NCBI GenBank assembly: GCA_012026795.1
Contig: VEPM01000011.1
Span: 1 to 64,000, forward strand
DNA: 64,000 bases
From: Candidatus Methanoperedens sp.
GTDB lineage: Archaea > Halobacteriota > Methanosarcinia > Methanosarcinales > Methanoperedenaceae
Reading direction: 5' to 3'
The notes beneath the pieces are model-generated. The model made no database searches and was not told where the DNA came from. It saw nothing but the letters and a program-made list of their open reading frames with translations. A program made the translations under genes and the position numbers. Position 1 is the stretch's first letter; each line of letters opens with the position of its first letter. Shown here one piece after another: positions 18,764 to 27,712 of the stretch.

Positions 18764-19389
18764 GATTGATAATTAACATCTTTCTTTTTTTTATGTAACA
18801 GTTTTATTATTTCTGCTTCTTCTTCTGTGGGGTTTTTTATCCTTTCAGCCATTATTTCATAAAGCTGGATTGGTTGAAGTTTAGTCCGGTATTCTTCATG
18901 TTTATGTTTGTGACATTTATTCGCATGCCATACCTCGAAGATTTTTTCATCGATCTGGCTTGATTTTTTTGGATTTATTAAATCTATATTCAGCTTAGTT
19001 AAAATAATAGGAAGGATTATGACGAGTATTGTTGCAAGAATTACAGATGCCAGGATGAAACTGCGATCCGATGATTCTTTTATTGAATCATAAGTAAAAA
19101 TTACTGTAATAAAAATTATAATAAAAGTTAGAACTATCAATCCTGCTACAATGCATATCAAATCGCTAAGGCTACAAATTTCCCTTGACAGGGATTCCAG
19201 ATTACTGCATAATTTTCTCCTGGCTTCATTATTTTTATCTGCTTCTTCTCCGGTTGAAACAACTCCGGGAGGATAGACGATTTCCCTTATCCATATAGCA
19301 TATGCTTCTCTGCTTTGCCCGATAAATTGCCCTAAAAGCATGCCAAATAAACCAAAAAGAATAACTTCAAATACGAGTAACGTCATCAT
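18760..19389 (-). CDS. Membrane protein of unknown function
   Basis: The 209-residue protein has a first membrane helix at about residues 3-22, a soluble loop with charged helical character, two further helices at about 80-101 and 111-131, and a cytoplasmic-looking C-terminal region with a His/Lys cluster (HANKCHKHKHEEY). I do not recognise a family. Its 3' end overlaps that of the marker-9 gene by 4 bases in convergent orientation. Confidence 0.55.
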   Translation of the reverse strand: MMTLLVFEVILFGLFGMLLGQFIGQSREAYAIWIREIVYPPGVVSTGEEADKNNEARRKLCSNLESLSREICSLSDLICIVAGLIVLTFIIIFITVIFTYDSIKESSDRSFILASVILATILVIILPIILTKLNIDLINPKKSSQIDEKIFEVWHANKCHKHKHEEYRTKLQPIQLYEIMAERIKNPTEEEAEIIKLLHKKKKDVNYQS

Positions 19390-19444
19390 ATTTCAATACC
19401 ACCTGGCCCAGGATTAAAAAGTCAAAATGCAAGCAGAACGAATT

Positions 19445-19540
19445 TCACAATATTATTTTTAAAATTATTGTAAGAATTATTGATACTATCAAAATAATAT
19501 ACATACGTTGTATATTAACAGCCATCTGAACGACTCTCAT
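19445..19540 (-). CDS. 31-residue single-helix membrane peptide
   Basis: An ATG at 19540 is preceded by GGGAGG at optimal spacing (7 bases) and opens a 31-residue frame ending in TGA. The peptide is MRVVQMAVNIQRMY followed by a pure hydrophobic stretch of Ile/Leu/Val to the end, so it would be a single membrane helix. The ribosome binding site is much better than that of many real genes nearby. No homologue can be named. Confidence 0.5.
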   Translation of the reverse strand: MRVVQMAVNIQRMYIILIVSIILTIILKIIL

Positions 19541-19894
19541 TTTTTATCCTCCCATAATCGATAATCCTGATTTTTTGTTTCAACTTTTAGTTTATTTCTA
19601 CAGTGAAACATTCTGTATCATGTAACGTCCTATTTAAGTATTTCGATTTATATTTAACTATTGTTCATTAATTTCATGTCAAATTTACATGCTCATCATA
19701 ACTATTATAGCTATTGCGGAATATACTTTATACTATAAAATGTTTTCCTCCCATTATAGAATATAAACTATAGAGTATTAAGGATTCCTGTGTTTAAATA
19801 TTCCTGATGACAAAATGACATTCTTATCTTGAAACTGGTAAGGAACATTTCCATCTATGTCTGCTGAGCAGGGAGATTTAAATCTTTTATAGAG
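19541..19894. other. AT-rich intergenic stretch without a gene
   Basis: About 350 bases between the small membrane peptide and tRNA-Ser carry only short open frames. A TTTATATTTAAC segment near 19650 and several TATA-like runs could hold promoters for the minus-strand genes, but nothing else is supported. Confidence 0.4.
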
Positions 19895-19980
19895 CGCCGA
19901 GGTAGGGATTTGAACCCTAGCTTACCGGAAGGTAAAACAGGTCTCGAGCCTGCCGCGTTAGTCCGCTCTGCCACCTCGGC
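19895..19980 (-). tRNA. tRNA-Ser (CGA anticodon)
   Basis: The minus strand gives an 86-nt class II tRNA. The acceptor stem is GCCGAGG/CCTCGGC with discriminator G (as in serine tRNAs), the anticodon loop is CTCGAGA with CGA centred, and the long variable arm (TTTACCTTCCGGTAAG) forms a hairpin. The T arm is GGGTTCAAATCCC. CCA is not encoded. Confidence 0.95.
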
Positions 19981-20049
19981 ATGGTGTATGCTTTTAATAT
20001 AGTTGATTTGCTATTAACCTTTGGAATGAATCTATGAAAAAGGTGTCTC

Positions 20050-20697
20050 ATGAGGCTTGACTCCTATCTAGTGGAAATCGGCAATGTCGGTTCCAGGGGC
20101 AGGGCAAAACGCGCAATAACGGAAGGGCATGTCAGAGTAAATGACAGCATCATAACCAGACCTTCATTCGATGTGGCATATTCTGACACAATTGAAATCA
20201 CAGATGGCCTGGACAAGCCCGCAGGATACTGGAAACTTAAAGATATACAGGAAAAGACTAATATAATCAAGAAAGGCGATACTGTGCTGGACGTTGGCTC
20301 AAGCGCAGGAGGTTTCCTGCTGTATGCATCAGAGATTGCCTCTTGCGTTCATGGAATTGAATTCAGCCGCGAGTTCCATTCAGAACTTGGAAAAATCGCA
20401 CATGAGCATGAGAATATCACAATTGAATTCGCCGATGCATTCATGATGTCTCATGGCAATGAAAAATATGATGTTTTGCTTCTTGACATTACAGTGGAAC
20501 CACAGGATTCATTAAAAGCCCTTAAGAATCTGCTTCCCGCATTGAAAAGAGGCGGCATGCTGCTCTGGGTCTTAAAATTACCAAAAAAAAATGATATGGA
20601 ACCCATCATGGAAGAATTATTAGTTATGGGATTTGATATCCTGCAAATCATGGAATCGCAAAAAAAAGAAGCGTATGCAGTAGCAAGGAAATTATGA
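20050..20697 (+). CDS. S4-domain rRNA methyltransferase, TlyA/FtsJ-like
   Basis: The 215-residue protein has an N-terminal S4 RNA-binding domain ([23 protein letters not shown], residues 1-55) joined to a Rossmann methyltransferase domain with the SAM motif [13 protein letters not shown] (about residue 77). This matches the TlyA/hemolysin-like family, which 2'-O-methylates rRNA in bacteria; the archaeal target is not known. It overlaps dph2 by 4 bases (ATGA), so the two are likely cotranscribed as translation-related genes. Confidence 0.82.
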   Translation: MRLDSYLVEIGNVGSRGRAKRAITEGHVRVNDSIITRPSFDVAYSDTIEITDGLDKPAGYWKLKDIQEKTNIIKKGDTVLDVGSSAGGFLLYASEIASCVHGIEFSREFHSELGKIAHEHENITIEFADAFMMSHGNEKYDVLLLDITVEPQDSLKALKNLLPALKRGGMLLWVLKLPKKNDMEPIMEELLVMGFDILQIMESQKKEAYAVARKL

Positions 20698-21689
20698 AGA
20701 ACCAGTTCGATTTTGATTTGGGGAGAATAATAAATATCATAGAAGAAAATCACTTTAAAACAGTCGGGCTCCAATTTCCCGAAGGTTTTAAAAGACAGGC
20801 TTTTTCCATTTCTGAGATGCTTGAAGAACGAACAGGAGCAGGCATTTTAATATCCGGAAATCCCTGTTTTGGTGCATGCGATATCGATACATCCCTTGCA
20901 GGAAGAGTCGATGTAATGTTCCATTTCGGGCATTCAAAGATGGGAAATTTCAACAATGTGGTTTTTATTGAAACGCGCTCTAACGTTGATGTCCTGCCAT
21001 GCGTTAAAACCGCACTCCCGCTTTTAAAAACCACTAAGATCGGCCTCATAACCACTGTCCAGCACATACATAAACTTGATGAGATTTCCAATTTCCTGCT
21101 GGAAAATGGAAAGAAAGGGATAACGGGAAAAGGTGATTTAAGAGTAAGTTATCCCGGACAGGTCCTTGGATGCAATTTCACGGCAGCACGTGTTGATTGT
21201 GATGAATATCTCTATATTGGCAGCGGTATTTTCCATCCGCTTGGGGTGGCTATAGCCACGGGAAAAAGAGTGGTTGCGGCAGACCCGTATTTAAACAAGG
21301 CAGTCGAAGTATCTCCCGATAAGTTCCTGCGAAAGCGAAGCGGGTATATCGCAAATTCAATGGACGCAAAGATCTTCGGCATAATCGTTTCCTCAAAAAG
21401 CGGACAGAACAGGAAAGAACTTGCAAAAAAGCTTGCGAAAATTGCATGGGAGCATGGGAAGAAGGCGCAAATTATTATGATGGATCTTGTGACCCCTGAG
21501 CAATTGCTGGCTTTTAAAGTAGATGCGTATGTTAATACAGCATGCCCGAGGATCACTATCGATGATGCAGAAAGGTTCCATGTACCAGTCCTTACGCCGC
21601 AGGAATTTGAAATTGTCCTGGGGGAAAGACCCTGGGATAGACTGGTAATGGATGAGATATCAGGTGATGAAATGCAGGAACTGCTATAA
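20694..21689 (+). CDS. dph2: Diphthamide biosynthesis enzyme Dph2
   Basis: A 331-residue non-classical radical SAM enzyme. It transfers the 3-amino-3-carboxypropyl group from SAM to a histidine of elongation factor 2, the first diphthamide step. The three conserved cluster cysteines lie in [18 protein letters not shown] and [15 protein letters not shown] near residue 24 is the family N-terminal block. Archaeal Dph2 acts as a homodimer. It is coupled to the upstream methyltransferase gene. Confidence 0.95.
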   Translation: MKNQFDFDLGRIINIIEENHFKTVGLQFPEGFKRQAFSISEMLEERTGAGILISGNPCFGACDIDTSLAGRVDVMFHFGHSKMGNFNNVVFIETRSNVDVLPCVKTALPLLKTTKIGLITTVQHIHKLDEISNFLLENGKKGITGKGDLRVSYPGQVLGCNFTAARVDCDEYLYIGSGIFHPLGVAIATGKRVVAADPYLNKAVEVSPDKFLRKRSGYIANSMDAKIFGIIVSSKSGQNRKELAKKLAKIAWEHGKKAQIIMMDLVTPEQLLAFKVDAYVNTACPRITIDDAERFHVPVLTPQEFEIVLGERPWDRLVMDEISGDEMQELL

Positions 21690-21724
21690 AAAGCGGTCAA
21701 AAAATAAAAATTCTTATTTTCAAT

Positions 21725-21817
21725 TTATTTCAACTTATTTTCCATCTGGAAATATGCTTTTCTTGCACTTTCCAGGTCTTTTGCAAAAATTCTGTACTTG
21801 CCTATATGATATGTCAT
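21725..21817 (-). CDS. 30-residue charged peptide, unknown
   Basis: An ATG at 21817 preceded by AGGAGAAATAAA (good spacing) opens a frame of 30 codons closed by TAA. The peptide starts MTYHIGKYRIFAKDLESARK and is predicted to be helical, with no membrane segment. It ends 36 bases from the dph2 stop, convergently. Real but unclassified is my best reading; chance remains possible at this length. Confidence 0.4.
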   Translation of the reverse strand: MTYHIGKYRIFAKDLESARKAYFQMENKLK

Positions 21818-22029
21818 TTTATTTCTCCTGTTCTTTTTTCGAGCTTGTTTCTCAATGAAAAACACCTATCGATATATCCAATAAGCAAATCTTATTTTAA
21901 ACTATATATAGATATTTTAAAATTTTAATGCTTAGTATAATTCTCATTATTATGTTAATGTAGTATTTCTAAAGCAACGATTGCAAGACACTTTGAACTT
22001 ATGTAGAAATTAAAAATAGAATGGCAGAT
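21818..22029. other. AT-rich intergenic region
   Basis: About 210 bases without a gene. A TATATATAGATATTTTAAA-like segment near 21903-21920 resembles a TATA element and could drive the small minus-strand gene ending at 21725. Nothing else is seen. Confidence 0.3.
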
Positions 22030-22545
22030 TCAATATCCGGTCTCATGTTCCGGGTATATGGTCATCTGTTTTTCATCCGAAAATATCTCTATTCCATCAA
22101 CTATGGCATGAGCCCTGAAGTAAATGGTACTGCTCGGACCAGCCTTCAATGTCTGATTGAATTCCATAGGGGTTTTCCCGGTCATGGATAGCGTACTCTG
22201 GGAATAATCATTAACAGTCGCATTCCCTTTCTTGGAATCCCACAGCAGCTCTGTTTTGGTAATATCTCCTGCTGTTCCGCCTGATACCTGCCATTTAATA
22301 GTATAACTTGAGTTTTCAACAGGTCTGCCTGGAATGGATGTTATTGTTATTGTCGCAGGAGCAGATACTGTTACCGGCTGCTGAGTTGGAATCACTGTAG
22401 CTGTTTCTACAGGTGTAACTGTTTCTATGGGTGTAGCCGTTGGCATAGCTGCTGGAGTGCCTGTTGGTTCTTGGCTCATACAACCAGATATGATCAATAA
22501 TGAAAGAATTACAATGAATACAAAAGTTGTTCTTCCCCGAATCAT
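22030..22545 (-). CDS. Secreted lipoprotein with Pro/Thr-rich linker
   Basis: Start at 22545 has GGAGGTAATT directly upstream. A signal peptide ends in the lipobox LLIISGC (Cys22), then comes a Pro/Thr/Ala-rich spacer (residues 28-60). The C-terminal domain of about 110 residues is beta-rich (TITSIPGRPVENSSYTIKW, IYFRAHAIVDG). It is reminiscent of archaeal surface lipoproteins with an immunoglobulin-like domain. Function unknown. The reading frame extends upstream to 22599 but without a ribosome binding site. Confidence 0.75.
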   Translation of the reverse strand: MIRGRTTFVFIVILSLLIISGCMSQEPTGTPAAMPTATPIETVTPVETATVIPTQQPVTVSAPATITITSIPGRPVENSSYTIKWQVSGGTAGDITKTELLWDSKKGNATVNDYSQSTLSMTGKTPMEFNQTLKAGPSSTIYFRAHAIVDGIEIFSDEKQMTIYPEHETGY

Positions 22546-22711
22546 AATTACCTCCAGATAAGGATTATCTGGAATAGTATATAAAACATCTGTTCTCAAT
22601 TATTCCCAATCAATAAAATACATATTCAACAGGGAAATCCATATTTAACAGAGTAAAAAAACTGCGATATCTATTTATCCGACAAGTTCTAATGTTTATA
22701 TGGGGAAGAAT

Positions 22712-22927
22712 ATGAATTGCGAGATATGTGGGAAATCCACATCAAACAGTAAAATATGCGATAGGTGCACACGGATAATAAATAAAGTCATAAAAGAGGT
22801 AGGCCCGGATGTCTTGAATAACATCGATGACTGCAAGTACATATATCCTATGATACAGCGCGTTGCCACAGGAGAGCTCAGGACCCAGGACGTAATCAAT
22901 TCACTTCTAAAAGGCGAAACAGATTAG
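22712..22927 (+). CDS. Small zinc-ribbon protein
   Basis: The 71-residue protein begins MNCEICGKSTSNSKICDRC, a CxxC...CxxC zinc knuckle, followed by a helical tail. GGGGAAG precedes the ATG at 22712; an in-frame Met at 22700 is less likely. Similar small zinc-ribbon proteins are common in methanogens, with no assigned role. It stands alone. Confidence 0.6.
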   Translation: MNCEICGKSTSNSKICDRCTRIINKVIKEVGPDVLNNIDDCKYIYPMIQRVATGELRTQDVINSLLKGETD

Positions 22928-22983
22928 AATTCCAATGAATCATTCTCTGTCTTTTTTCCATCGAAAATGAAAATATTTCAAGT

Positions 22984-23282
22984 ATGGAAATATTCCAGAT
23001 TGACGAAAATCTATATCAGAGATAGACGATGTGGAAAGAGCCAGGATGTTTGATGCTTGCATCGACCTGGAAGGCGGTATAGATCCGAACTCAAGCGATT
23101 TTAAAATATATTTAAACTGGGCAATAGAAGATGCCGGATTGCCGGATTTAGATATTTTAAAGCTGGTTGCATCTTTTGGATATGATCTGGCCTATAAAAA
23201 GAAGATGAAAGTCCTGGTTCATTGCAAGCAGGGGATAAAACGGGCAAGTTTGATAAACGGTGTAATTTTATGGATGATTTGA
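22984..23282 (+). pseudogene. Frameshifted dual-specificity phosphatase-like gene
   Basis: ATG at 22984 opens MEIFQIDENLY and then hits TAG at 23023. One base back, the alternative frame continues SEIDDVERARMFDACIDLEGG through to VHCKQGIKRAS, which holds the Cys-x5-Arg phosphatase signature. The two halves join into one plausible phosphatase N-terminus if a single base is restored near 23014-23017. The downstream half ends only 11 residues after the signature, so the C-terminal helices are also missing. Either a decayed gene or a sequence error plus truncation. Confidence 0.6.
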
Positions 23283-23325
23283 AGTAAAATAAAATATTTT
23301 AACCAGAAGGGATGTGTTATATATA

Positions 23326-25806
23326 ATGGATTTGGAAAATAACAAGGGCTTGAGTTCCAGCGAAGCTAAAGAAAAACTCTTAAAATCCGGTCCGAACCGG
23401 ATTTTCAAAGCAACCGAAATCAGTTTCTTTGGCATTGCAAGACATGAAGTAACGGAGCCCATGATCCTTCTTTTGTTAGTCGTTGGCTTTTTCTACAGTA
23501 TCTGGGGAAAACTCGAAGATGCTATTACCATCTTTATAGTGATCATTTTGTTGGTTTTTGCCGAAGTATATAATGAATTCAGGGCAAAAAAAGCAATAGC
23601 CTCTTTAGAAAAAATTGCCGCACCCAGAACAAGGGTGTTAAGGGATGGGAAAGTAACGGAAATCGACTCGGAAAATGTTGTTCCGGACGATATGTTGATT
23701 CTTACCCCGGGAACTAAAGTCGCTGCTGATGCAAAAACCAATGCGTCAATCGGCATGAAATTCGATGAATCTGCCTTAACAGGCGAATCTTTTCCCCGGG
23801 ACAAAGAGATTGGCGATGAGATTTATGCAGGTACAATAGTGCTTTCCGGTGAAGGATCGGCTGTTGTTTTCGCAACTGGCAGGAATACAAGGATTGGTAA
23901 AATCGCTGCTGCTTCCAAAATAATCAAACCGCCGAAAACCCGGCTGCAGTTAGCGATGAAATCACTTACGGGCAAATTGGTCTTCGTGGCATTATTCTTT
24001 TCAATTATTATCCCTCTTATGGGAATCCTGAGAGGACAGGATTTAAAAACTATGATCCTGACAGGTCTTTCCCTTTCTTTTGCTACTATTCCTGAAGAGC
24101 TTCCGATTATTATTACGATGGTCCTGGGCCTCGGAGCTTATACCCTTTCCAAAAATAATTTTTTAGTTAAGAGGATCAAGGCTGCTGAAACTTTAGGCAA
24201 TGCAACTGTGATTGTTACTGATAAAACAGGAACTATAACCGAAAATAAAATGAAAATCGCCGGCTTTTATCCTGCAGATAAAGGGAAAGAAATCTTAGAA
24301 ATCGCACTCGCTTCACTGACTGAATATTCTTTATCTCCTCTGGACTATGAGATTAAAAATAAAGCCAGGGAATTAAAAATAGATAAGGCACCGCTAAAAG
24401 TGGCCAGGCAGCGAAATTTTGGAAATGGCAGGAAAACAAAAGCAGTTGTAAGAGAAAATGCAGACCATGAATTAATCTTAAGCGGTGCGCCTGAGGAGAT
24501 ATTTGGAGTTTGTTCCAGCATAAGTGATGATATAAAAGCTGCATTAGATAATGAAACTGAAAAAGGGAGACGTGTAATCGCCATTGCTTATAAAAAACTG
24601 GCACCTCAAGAAGAGAGACTTGATTTTAATGAAATCGAAAAGGAAATGAATTTTGCAGGACTCATAAGCTTTGAAGACCCGCAGCGGGAAGGAGTCAAAG
24701 AAACCATCGCTTTGTCAATGATGGCTGGCATCAGGACAATTATGGTAACAGGGGATCATCCGCAGACAGCAGTTTTCATTGCAAAAGAGGTGGGTATTTC
24801 AACCACCAGTAAAGTATTGACAGGCCAGGATCTGGATAAGATTACTGACGATGAATTACAGAATACTGTGAAAGAGTTCTCTGTTTTTGCCAGGACTACT
24901 CCGGAACATAAATACAGGATCGTGAAAGCCCTGCAAAAAAACGGTGAAGTAGTAGCTGTAACAGGTGACGGGATCAATGATGCATTGGCGCTAAAAGGTG
25001 CTGATATCGGCATCGCAATGGGAATCAGGGGAACAGATGTGGCTAAGGAAGCAGCTGAAGTTGTTTTAGCAGATGATAATTATAACACCATTGCCCGGGG
25101 TATTTTTGAGGGCAGGAAGTTTTTTGATAATCTTCAAAAGGGCATCAAATATTATCTTTCTGTCAAGGTTGCTTTAATATTGATTTTCCTCGTACCTGTT
25201 ATTCTGGCGGCCCCGATGCCTTTTGCCCCAATCCAGATAATCCTCCTGGAATTATTTATGGATCTGGCAGCATCTGCGGGTTTTGTTGCTGAGGCGAAAG
25301 AAAAAAATATTTATTCCAGGCCGCCTCGAAACCCCGGAGAAAACATATTCAATGACCAGGTAATTAAAGACTTTTTGACAAAGGGAATAGTGCTTTTCGT
25401 GGCAGTTATTTCTGTTTATTTTTATGCACAGAGCCAGGATTTAAGTCTCAGGGAGACACAAACCTATGCTTTTTCAGCATGGATTTTTGGTCATATCTTT
25501 CTTGCTTATATTTCCCGTTCAGATAAAGAATCCATTTTCTCTCTTGGAATATTTGCTAATAAGGTTATCAACCTCTGGGCAGTAGCAGCAATCACCTTCC
25601 TGATCCTTGGGATTTATATCCCCTTCTTAAATGACAGGTTTAATCTTGTTGCGATCAATTTTACCCGGCTAATTCTTATTGCCCTTGTGATGTTATTCAT
25701 TATGGGCTTACTGGAGATTAAGAAAATACTCAGCCTCTCTTCTCTTTCAAAAACCAGTCCGGATAATGCTCCTTTGCCCATGCAGCATCAACTTTTCCGT
25801 AAATAA
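23326..25806 (+). CDS. P-type cation-transporting ATPase (P2-like)
   Basis: The 826-residue protein has the full P-type set: an N-terminal cation-ATPase domain, the actuator TGES (152-155), the phosphorylation site DKTGT (Asp299), and the hinge TGDGIND (546-552). About ten membrane helices are expected. The M4 ion-site motif is PEELP, not the PEGLP of SERCA-like calcium pumps, so the transported ion is uncertain (Ca2+, Mn2+ and H+ are all possible). ATG 23326 is chosen because AGAAGGGATG lies 11 bases upstream; a GTG at 23314 would overlap that site. Its 3' end overlaps the convergent cytochrome gene by 77 bases. Confidence 0.88.
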   Translation: MDLENNKGLSSSEAKEKLLKSGPNRIFKATEISFFGIARHEVTEPMILLLLVVGFFYSIWGKLEDAITIFIVIILLVFAEVYNEFRAKKAIASLEKIAAPRTRVLRDGKVTEIDSENVVPDDMLILTPGTKVAADAKTNASIGMKFDESALTGESFPRDKEIGDEIYAGTIVLSGEGSAVVFATGRNTRIGKIAAASKIIKPPKTRLQLAMKSLTGKLVFVALFFSIIIPLMGILRGQDLKTMILTGLSLSFATIPEELPIIITMVLGLGAYTLSKNNFLVKRIKAAETLGNATVIVTDKTGTITENKMKIAGFYPADKGKEILEIALASLTEYSLSPLDYEIKNKARELKIDKAPLKVARQRNFGNGRKTKAVVRENADHELILSGAPEEIFGVCSSISDDIKAALDNETEKGRRVIAIAYKKLAPQEERLDFNEIEKEMNFAGLISFEDPQREGVKETIALSMMAGIRTIMVTGDHPQTAVFIAKEVGISTTSKVLTGQDLDKITDDELQNTVKEFSVFARTTPEHKYRIVKALQKNGEVVAVTGDGINDALALKGADIGIAMGIRGTDVAKEAAEVVLADDNYNTIARGIFEGRKFFDNLQKGIKYYLSVKVALILIFLVPVILAAPMPFAPIQIILLELFMDLAASAGFVAEAKEKNIYSRPPRNPGENIFNDQVIKDFLTKGIVLFVAVISVYFYAQSQDLSLRETQTYAFSAWIFGHIFLAYISRSDKESIFSLGIFANKVINLWAVAAITFLILGIYIPFLNDRFNLVAINFTRLILIALVMLFIMGLLEIKKILSLSSLSKTSPDNAPLPMQHQLFRK

Positions 25807-26326
25807 TACTTTTCAACGATTCGCTGTAATACAGAGCCAGAGTAATGTGCCCTGCAAGAAGGATTATGGACATTATCGCAAGGGAATCGTGAATAATAAA
25901 GTTCAATTCAACGAAACTGCGACTGAACATTGATTTCATCCAGACAAGGAAACCCGTCAAAGAAAAGCCGGCAATAAGAAGCAAGACCAGCAGGAAATTC
26001 GCTTTCTGCCCCGCGTTGAATTTTCCGGGAATATCGGTTTTATTCATTTTAAATAATCCGATAAACCATTGCAGATCATCCTTCCCCCATTCCATAAGTT
26101 CTTTAATATCATTTCGTGTGGATATACTCCCACGAAAATATATTATAAGAGGCAATAAAATAAAAGGAAAGGAGGCATACAGGTGAACCATTTTTATGAA
26201 AGGGTCGCCAAGCAAGGATTTTGGAGTGAAAAATAAAATGATTCCTGTTATCATGAGCCAGAAAAAAACCAGTGCATGAGACCAGTGCAATAATCTTGAA
26301 GAAACATCGAATCGCAATATTTTCAA
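25730..26326 (-). CDS. Cytochrome b-type membrane subunit (FdnI/HyaC-like)
   Basis: A 198-residue protein with four membrane helices. RLLHWSHALVFFWLMITG near residue 11 places a haem-ligand His in helix 1, HLYASFPFILL follows in helix 2, and DSLAIMSIILLAGHITLALYY carries the last ligand. This is the formate-dehydrogenase gamma / Ni,Fe-hydrogenase cytochrome b fold. It overlaps the upstream molybdoenzyme gene by 4 bases, so it probably serves as that enzyme's membrane electron exit. Confidence 0.82.
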   Translation of the reverse strand: MKILRFDVSSRLLHWSHALVFFWLMITGIILFFTPKSLLGDPFIKMVHLYASFPFILLPLIIYFRGSISTRNDIKELMEWGKDDLQWFIGLFKMNKTDIPGKFNAGQKANFLLVLLLIAGFSLTGFLVWMKSMFSRSFVELNFIIHDSLAIMSIILLAGHITLALYYSESLKSIIYGKVDAAWAKEHYPDWFLKEKRG

Positions 26327-26955
26327 GGATAAGACACCCCATCAATACTGTAACCAAATCTTTCCCAGTAGCCTGTTTCCTGTATTCCTGTAAGTGTGAT
26401 CCTGTTCACCCATTTCACATTCTTATACCCGAACATCCTTGGCATCACAAGACGTAACGGCAAACCCTGTTCTTGAGGCAATGGCTCATCATTCATCATG
26501 TAAGCAAGCATGACATCGGGTTCAAGACTTTCTTTTACCGAGAGGCTGTCACTGTATAAGCCGCTTGAAGAATGGAATGTAGCAAAAGCAGCATTGGATT
26601 TGAGTCCGGCTTTATCAAATAGCACTTTTAATCGCACACCTTTCCATTTCACATTTTCCACAGACCAGCCTTCAACGCAATGAAAATCAGAAATTTGTTC
26701 CTCGCTTTCAAGCCTGAGAAGTTCATTATAACTTATATTGAGCGGAGTATTTACAAGCCCCTCTATTGTGAGTTTCCAGGTATCAGGGTCAAAAGCAGGG
26801 TTTTGTTCGATACTTCTTATCCTGAATCTATTAATTGTTTTTATCCCGATCTGCCTAAGATAGGCAAGACCTGCTATTACTGCTGCGAAAAGAATTCCCA
26901 GCAGTGTCAAAAACCTTCTGCGGCTAACAGGATCTGGTTCTTTTTCCTGGTTCAC
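26323..26955 (-). CDS. Sulfite-oxidase-like molybdopterin oxidoreductase, Tat-exported
   Basis: The 210-residue protein starts with a twin-arginine signal (SRRRFL, residues 11-16) and a hydrophobic stretch to about residue 33. The molybdopterin domain follows: DFHCVEGWS with Cys93 as the expected Mo ligand, and QGLPLRLVMPRMFGYKNVKWV near the end. MsrP (YedY) and sulfite oxidase share this fold. The natural substrate is unknown; MsrP with its haem partner MsrQ repairs methionine sulfoxide, whereas here the partner is a FdnI-type cytochrome. It forms a two-gene operon with the cytochrome. Confidence 0.85.
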   Translation of the reverse strand: MNQEKEPDPVSRRRFLTLLGILFAAVIAGLAYLRQIGIKTINRFRIRSIEQNPAFDPDTWKLTIEGLVNTPLNISYNELLRLESEEQISDFHCVEGWSVENVKWKGVRLKVLFDKAGLKSNAAFATFHSSSGLYSDSLSVKESLEPDVMLAYMMNDEPLPQEQGLPLRLVMPRMFGYKNVKWVNRITLTGIQETGYWERFGYSIDGVSYP

Positions 26956-27022
26956 ATATACTCCCAGTAAATCTTGGTTGATAACGGGTATATACTTATC
27001 TGCCTTTCTTAAATAAGGATCA

Positions 27023-27706
27023 TTATGGTCTTACAATCGTAATCAACTCCAGTATCCCAATAATGACTGCCACAGCCAGTAATGGAATTATCGCTATGGA
27101 AAGAGATGCACTTAACGATGAGAATATTATATCCAGGTATTGGATTTTGACCCCGAAGTAATTCAATGCATAGAATGCCGTAACAATTACTACCAGACCT
27201 GGAAGCATGGTTATGATATCGGTTCTGCTGGGTGCTGCGCCTGCTCCCAGGGTTAGTGCAAAGTAAAGGAAAAGATATGTTTTCCAGCTTAAGTAATCCA
27301 GGCCTGTTATGAAAGAATGAGTTCCATCGAGTAAAAATCTTGTTTCAGTCAGGATGTCAAAAGAACCTGGATGAAGGCCAAAATAAACTCCAAAATAGCT
27401 GCTCATAAGAAGTAATATTACCGGACATCCGATCAATGGGGCAATCGATATGGCAACATTGCCGATGATGGGTATCTTCGGAGCAGTATATTCTACATGT
27501 CCCAGTGTGTCTCCTGACGGGATGACGCTGAATTCTGTGATACGTGAGCCCATGAGCAAAGCGGCTAATGCATGACTGGTTTCATGAGCGATCGTTCCGG
27601 GAAGCATAAGAAGAATGTACAGAATTTTAGATATTGACGATAGGGAGCGATGTAAGTATCCTGAGATCAGATAAAGCACAATTGCCTGTAATGGAATGGT
27701 ATACAT
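27023..27706 (-). CDS. Putative integral-membrane metalloprotease (M50-like)
   Basis: The 227-residue protein is almost entirely membrane-embedded. The first segment contains His41-Glu-Thr-Ser-His45 (HExxH) in GTIAHETSHALAALLMGS, the zinc site of site-2 type and related M50 proteases. GHVEYTAPKIPIIGNVAISIAPL follows. The second-domain Asp motif is not obvious, so activity is inferred. It lies 6 bases after trmY. Confidence 0.65.
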   Translation of the reverse strand: MYTIPLQAIVLYLISGYLHRSLSSISKILYILLMLPGTIAHETSHALAALLMGSRITEFSVIPSGDTLGHVEYTAPKIPIIGNVAISIAPLIGCPVILLLMSSYFGVYFGLHPGSFDILTETRFLLDGTHSFITGLDYLSWKTYLFLYFALTLGAGAAPSRTDIITMLPGLVVIVTAFYALNYFGVKIQYLDIIFSSLSASLSIAIIPLLAVAVIIGILELITIVRP

Positions 27707-27712
27707 ATTTGT

